From the NCBI GenBank assembly GCA_035543335.1, contig DASZZH010000025.1, forward strand, positions 248,185-312,184: a stretch of DNA of 64,000 nucleotides, in the 5' to 3' direction. The translations under genes were made by a program, and so were the position numbers. The DNA comes from Burkholderiales bacterium (GTDB lineage Bacteria > Pseudomonadota > Gammaproteobacteria > Burkholderiales > JAHFRG01). Shown one piece after another: positions 60,379-64,000 of this stretch; the stretch's first letter is position 1; every line of letters starts with the position of its first letter. A model generated the notes under the pieces. It was not told where the DNA came from and did not search any database. It was given only the letters and a program-made list of their open reading frames with translations.

Positions 60379-61604
60379 TGTTTTGTCCCAGCCAGTTCCC
60401 GCATCCACTGTTCCAGACGATCCAGCAGGCGCTCGCGCTGGAAATTCATTTCAAAATACGTCCTGCCTTTTTCTCCCATTTCTTGTCTTTCCCTAGGGCT
60501 CATCCGGTAAAGCTTGAGAACCGCATCAGCTAGCCTTGTTGCATCTTCCGCTGGGCAGGAAAACCCCGCTCCGGAGTTCTCCACTACTCGCGCTGTTTCA
60601 CCGTCCGCTGCAGATATGATCGGTTTGGCACAAGCGAGGTAAGACTGCACTTTGCTCGGTACGGTTAGTGCGAATACAGGGTCGCGACGCAAGGTTACCA
60701 GCATGGCATCTGCAAGCGCAAAATAACGTGGCATGGTTTCTACAGGGCGGTGACCCAGTAAATGAACCTTATCTTCGAGTCTCAGTACATTAATTTGCTG
60801 CGCGACCCAATCTTTCTTGTGACCGTCTCCTAAAATCACCCAGTGAATGTCTTGATGATGTTTCAGTTTTTCCGCGGCCGCTAGGATGGTCTCGAACGAC
60901 TGAGCCGCGCCGATATTCCCCGCAAACATCACGCGGAATCCGTTGGGCATTTGTGTGCGCTCGGGCGCATCCTGTCCGGGAAGGAGCGGCTGGTAGAGCG
61001 TCTCCGCCCAATTGGGAAAATAGCGGACGCGTCTCGGTTCAACCTCCATTTTCAACACACGCGAAATAAAACCTTCCGACTGTACGAGAATCAACGCGCA
61101 GTGGCGATAGATAAACCGCACCAGTCTCGTCACCCAATTCAGAATGAACCTGGACTGCACCGCGCCCGTAGCTGACAGGCTTTCCGGCCACAAATCCTGC
61201 ACCCACAGGATAAGTGGCGCTCGTTTCAGCCATTTCAAAACGATTGCCGGCAGGCATACGGTGATCGGGGACGGTTCATACACGAAAATCAGCTCAAACC
61301 TGCCACGGCATAGAAACGGCCCGAACACGCTGGCGAAAAAAAAGAAGGAGAAATAATTCAATGCCAGACGCCAGCCTTGCCCTTTTCCTCTCGGAATCAG
61401 CGGCACCCTGTAAACTGGAACATCCTGAAATAATTCCTTGCTGCGCGAGAAAAAGCCGTAGCCCGGAAAAAAACGCCCCGAAGGATAATTGGGCATGCCG
61501 GTTAGCACCGCGACGTCATGCCCGCGATCTTTCATCCCCAGCACGAGATCATTAATTCGAAAGGTCTCGGGCCAGAAATACTGGGAGACAATAAGGATTT
61601 TCAC
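60366..61604 (-). CDS. wbuB: Glycosyltransferase family 4, WbuB-like (probable L-FucNAc transferase)
   Basis: A 412-residue GT-B enzyme. The N-domain begins MKILIVSQYFWPETFRINDL, with GHDVAVLTGMPNYPSGRF, as in WbuB. The C-domain has VMFAGNIGAAQSFETILAAA, VILGDGHKK and VPSKVQSYLACAKPIISA with the donor-binding glutamate region. Direct linkage to fnlA-B-C, as in E. coli O26, makes UDP-L-FucNAc the probable donor. It overlaps the wzx-wzy fusion stop by ATGA. Confidence 0.9.
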   Translation of the reverse strand: MKILIVSQYFWPETFRINDLVLGMKDRGHDVAVLTGMPNYPSGRFFPGYGFFSRSKELFQDVPVYRVPLIPRGKGQGWRLALNYFSFFFFASVFGPFLCRGRFELIFVYEPSPITVCLPAIVLKWLKRAPLILWVQDLWPESLSATGAVQSRFILNWVTRLVRFIYRHCALILVQSEGFISRVLKMEVEPRRVRYFPNWAETLYQPLLPGQDAPERTQMPNGFRVMFAGNIGAAQSFETILAAAEKLKHHQDIHWVILGDGHKKDWVAQQINVLRLEDKVHLLGHRPVETMPRYFALADAMLVTLRRDPVFALTVPSKVQSYLACAKPIISAADGETARVVENSGAGFSCPAEDATRLADAVLKLYRMSPRERQEMGEKGRTYFEMNFQRERLLDRLEQWMRELAGTKQCVS

Positions 61605-63997
61605 TTCGGCTGATAACTTTGATTGAAATCGGAGCGGCTATTTTGTGGCGGCGGCAGACGCAAAAGGCGGGAGAGCAGCACGCCCCACAGGAAAAAGGTA
61701 ACGATTCCGGAATAAGGTTGCCGCAGGCCGACTTTGAAAGAATTATCCACTATCAGCAAAAAAATGGTAACTGCAGTGAGCCCGAGCAAACTGGAAGAAC
61801 CAAGTATCTGGCGTCGGTTTCGGTATATCAAAACCAGTGTATAGCCAAGCGCGGCAAGTAAAGGAAGTAAAGCGATTGCCCCAAAGTTATAAGCCAAATC
61901 GAGATAGTAATTATGTGCACTGGGGAATTGGGCGCGCTCTAGTCTTTGGGCGTGACCAAAAAGAAAAACTTCAGGGCTGCTCACAATTTCTTTTCCGTAA
62001 TACCGCCAATAGTAAAGACGTTCAGTTAAATTGGGCACGATCTGCGATTCAACTTGTGAGGTAAGGCCAGATGTAAACCCCCATTTATAAGCAAGCATAT
62101 CTTTGCCATAGCTCAGGTACGTGCCGTATCCGGCCAAAACCATTATGCAGACGGCCAGGGATTTTTTATCGAAAGACCGCTTGCATTGCCATAGCACGAA
62201 ACCTGCAGTCCCGGCAGCGAGCGCGAACAATGTCAACATTGATAGAGAAGCGGCGGCGGCGTATATCCCCATCAAGGGCGCCAATACCAGCAGAAGCCTG
62301 CGATATGGTTTTGCATGCCAGAGGGAGTAGAGAGCCAGAAGGTAACAGCACGCGATAATGGCGGGCACGTATTGCAAATGCTGGTAGACGCTGAATGCGT
62401 AAAGATACGGGGTCAGGGAAACTTGCGATTGCAACCAACTCGCAAGGAGTTGCGCGGGAACGATGGCAGCAACGACATAAATAAAGGCTTTTTCCAGAGA
62501 GGCTTCGTGATTTTTACCAGGTTCAAAAAGCTGGCCCAAAACAAATGCGAACATGGGGAGGATGAATTGCACCAGGAGTATGAACTTCGGCTGCTCCTGC
62601 CCAGTCAGGCTTCCTGTGGAAATGATGGAGGACAGGACCATGAGGACGAACGTGAAAAATAGGAAGCTCAGGGATAATGAAGCCTGCCGATACCGGCCCA
62701 GAAGAACTATTCCACCAAAACATGCCAGTACAGAAACCGGGATTGGGAGCTTGCTTAATATGCCGCCCGAGTCGTAATACATGAAAGGGTCGCGGAACAC
62801 GCCGCCGCTTGCCAGGAAAAAAAGCGGAAATGCCAGCATGAAGGCAGTGGAAATCTTGACGGCTTTGTCCGATAGCGGCCATGTGCCACGGGAACTCAGC
62901 AACCCTTCGGCCTTGAAACTCAGGTAGAACCCGAGGGTCAGAATCGAGCTGACCAGATAAAGCGACATGAAGGACGAAAGGCCAAACGACCAGTACAAAA
63001 ACGGCACCGAGGCGATGATGAGAATATTGATCAGTACATCGGGTCCGAAAACGTTGTTGTCTTCGTCGTGTTGCAGCAACTTGAAACGAATGCGCTGTGC
63101 GTATGTCATCGCCGCGCTTCCCACCATGGACAGCCCCATTGCCCCCCAGAAGAAAGGTGTTTTAAACCAACTGAAGGGGGCTAGGTTTAAAAAGGAGCCG
63201 AACGACAATAACAACCCGACGATCAAGGCCGCCCATGAGGCATTTTTAAAAAGGACGGGAAGCCGGGAGACGCCGGTGCGGGCTTCGTGAAGTATGATGC
63301 TGGGGCCCAATGCATACACGAAAACTGTGCTCAGAAAGCCGCCAATGGCGAACGCCGTAAATAAATCTCCCGCGACAGCCTTGCCCACGATCAGGACGAT
63401 GAACAGCCGAAAAACATATACCGTGATCCCAATAATCGCGCTGGATCCGAAGTGCGGCAACATTTGTCGCCAGCCTTTCTGAAATGCCAACGGCGACTCT
63501 CCCGGTTTGGACACGAGCCGCCAGAAGGACAGCAGCGGCAGTAGCGCCCAGGCCAGAATCCCCAATAATGGCATGGGCGCTTCCGAAAGAGTCCAGCCCA
63601 ACGCCAGCACCAGCAACGCGGACTGGAGCAAGATAAACTTGACAGCGTAATTCCTGTCGTCGTCGCGCTCTCTTTCGGCCAGATGCAATTCGTTCAGCCA
63701 TTCGACGCAACGCCGCAGAATCAGGGCGGCGGCCAAGTTGGGTTCCACTTGACCCAATTGGCTCAAATAAAAGGAAGCACCGGCAAGAGGCAGAATTAAA
63801 AGCAGACGCATGGCAAGGATGGCTCTGACGCGGAAGCGCGAGGGCAGACTCAAAATCAGGCTTCTGGCGTTGCCGGAGAAGGCCAGAAACAAAGCGAGAG
63901 CGGCAGCCTGAGTAATCCCCACGTCCGCCGCCATTTGAGGTTTGCCCCCCAGCGTGAGTCCGATCATCAGCGCAGTCATTGCAAATGTCTGCAACAT
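61601..63997 (-). CDS. Wzx-like flippase fused to Wzy-like O-antigen polymerase
   Basis: A single uninterrupted frame of at least 798 residues. Residues 1-370 form a polytopic domain resembling oligosaccharide flippases (DVGITQAAALALFLAFSGNA, later GPSIILHEARTG and MVGSAAMTYAQRIRFKLL). Residues about 385-798 are another multi-helix domain with the O-antigen polymerase/ligase loop motif SAHNYYLDLAYNFGAIALLP followed by paired helices. Flippase and polymerase are normally separate genes. The ATG at 63997 is three bases from the window edge, and the flippase part seems to lack a first helix, so the gene may begin outside. Confidence 0.78.
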   Translation of the reverse strand: MLQTFAMTALMIGLTLGGKPQMAADVGITQAAALALFLAFSGNARSLILSLPSRFRVRAILAMRLLLILPLAGASFYLSQLGQVEPNLAAALILRRCVEWLNELHLAERERDDDRNYAVKFILLQSALLVLALGWTLSEAPMPLLGILAWALLPLLSFWRLVSKPGESPLAFQKGWRQMLPHFGSSAIIGITVYVFRLFIVLIVGKAVAGDLFTAFAIGGFLSTVFVYALGPSIILHEARTGVSRLPVLFKNASWAALIVGLLLSFGSFLNLAPFSWFKTPFFWGAMGLSMVGSAAMTYAQRIRFKLLQHDEDNNVFGPDVLINILIIASVPFLYWSFGLSSFMSLYLVSSILTLGFYLSFKAEGLLSSRGTWPLSDKAVKISTAFMLAFPLFFLASGGVFRDPFMYYDSGGILSKLPIPVSVLACFGGIVLLGRYRQASLSLSFLFFTFVLMVLSSIISTGSLTGQEQPKFILLVQFILPMFAFVLGQLFEPGKNHEASLEKAFIYVVAAIVPAQLLASWLQSQVSLTPYLYAFSVYQHLQYVPAIIACCYLLALYSLWHAKPYRRLLLVLAPLMGIYAAAASLSMLTLFALAAGTAGFVLWQCKRSFDKKSLAVCIMVLAGYGTYLSYGKDMLAYKWGFTSGLTSQVESQIVPNLTERLYYWRYYGKEIVSSPEVFLFGHAQRLERAQFPSAHNYYLDLAYNFGAIALLPLLAALGYTLVLIYRNRRQILGSSSLLGLTAVTIFLLIVDNSFKVGLRQPYSGIVTFFLWGVLLSRLLRLPPPQNSRSDFNQSYQPK

Positions 63998-64000
63998 GAA

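Overview
The window looks like one contiguous piece of a betaproteobacterial chromosome, most likely an autotrophic member of the Nitrosomonadales or a close relative. Supporting this are the origin-type order mnmE-yidC-yidD-rnpA-rpmH | dnaA-dnaN-gyrB, the cluster def-fmt-htpX-rsmB-DUF4390-ntrY-ntrX, the run tkt-gap-pgk-pyk-fba, and a red-type (form IC) RuBisCO operon with cbbR and cbbX. The genus cannot be fixed from the sequence alone. No rRNA, tRNA, CRISPR array, prophage or intact transposase gene was seen.

Layout. 1-8.9 kb (minus strand except one aldo/keto reductase): partial mnmG, a TSUP permease, GTP-type PEP carboxykinase, then mnmE-yidC-yidD-rnpA-rpmH. 8.9-14.1 kb (plus): dnaA, a candidate oriC, dnaN, a parS site, gyrB. 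14.1-18.6 kb (minus): topA, dprA, a LysM protein. 18.7-26.8 kb (plus): def, fmt, htpX, rsmB, a DUF4390 protein and an NtrY/NtrX-type two-component pair whose regulator has a wrecked AAA+ domain. 27-34 kb (plus): transketolase, GAPDH, PGK, pyruvate kinase and a class I aldolase. 34-38 kb: divergent cbbR and cbbLSX. 38-43 kb: purE, purC, a Sua5-type tRNA-modification gene, a second TSUP permease, an EVE protein, 6S RNA, zapA and a ZapB-like coiled coil. 43-47 kb: a cobalamin riboswitch with a BtuB-type receptor, and msbA. 47.4-64 kb (minus): one long O-antigen/LPS locus in which most genes overlap or nearly touch.

How it fits together. The central-carbon genes supply most of a Calvin cycle plus lower glycolysis, with PEP carboxykinase linking to C4 acids. 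The surface locus carries a predicted UDP-L-FucNAc pathway (FnlA, FnlB-like, FnlC) with a WbuB-like transferase, and a WbpV/WbpL/WbpM-like set for an N-acetyl-6-deoxy-hexosamine initiating sugar. It also holds a fused flippase-polymerase, an O-antigen ligase, further glycosyltransferases and methyltransferases; msbA, which exports lipid A-core, lies next to it.

Most unusual content. (1) Three diverged copies of a 270-390 bp non-coding inverted-repeat element (between def and fmt, between ntrX and tkt, and upstream of the EVE gene) share ordered internal modules and a hairpin whose arms differ in sequence but keep pairing. (2) rnpA has no ATG/GTG/TTG at its proper N-terminus and seems to start at ATT. 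(3) A GxxExxY gene framed by inverted repeats, without a canonical start, sits inside the LPS operon. (4) Wzx and Wzy appear fused in one reading frame. (5) NtrX lacks the Walker A lysine and the GAFTGA loop.
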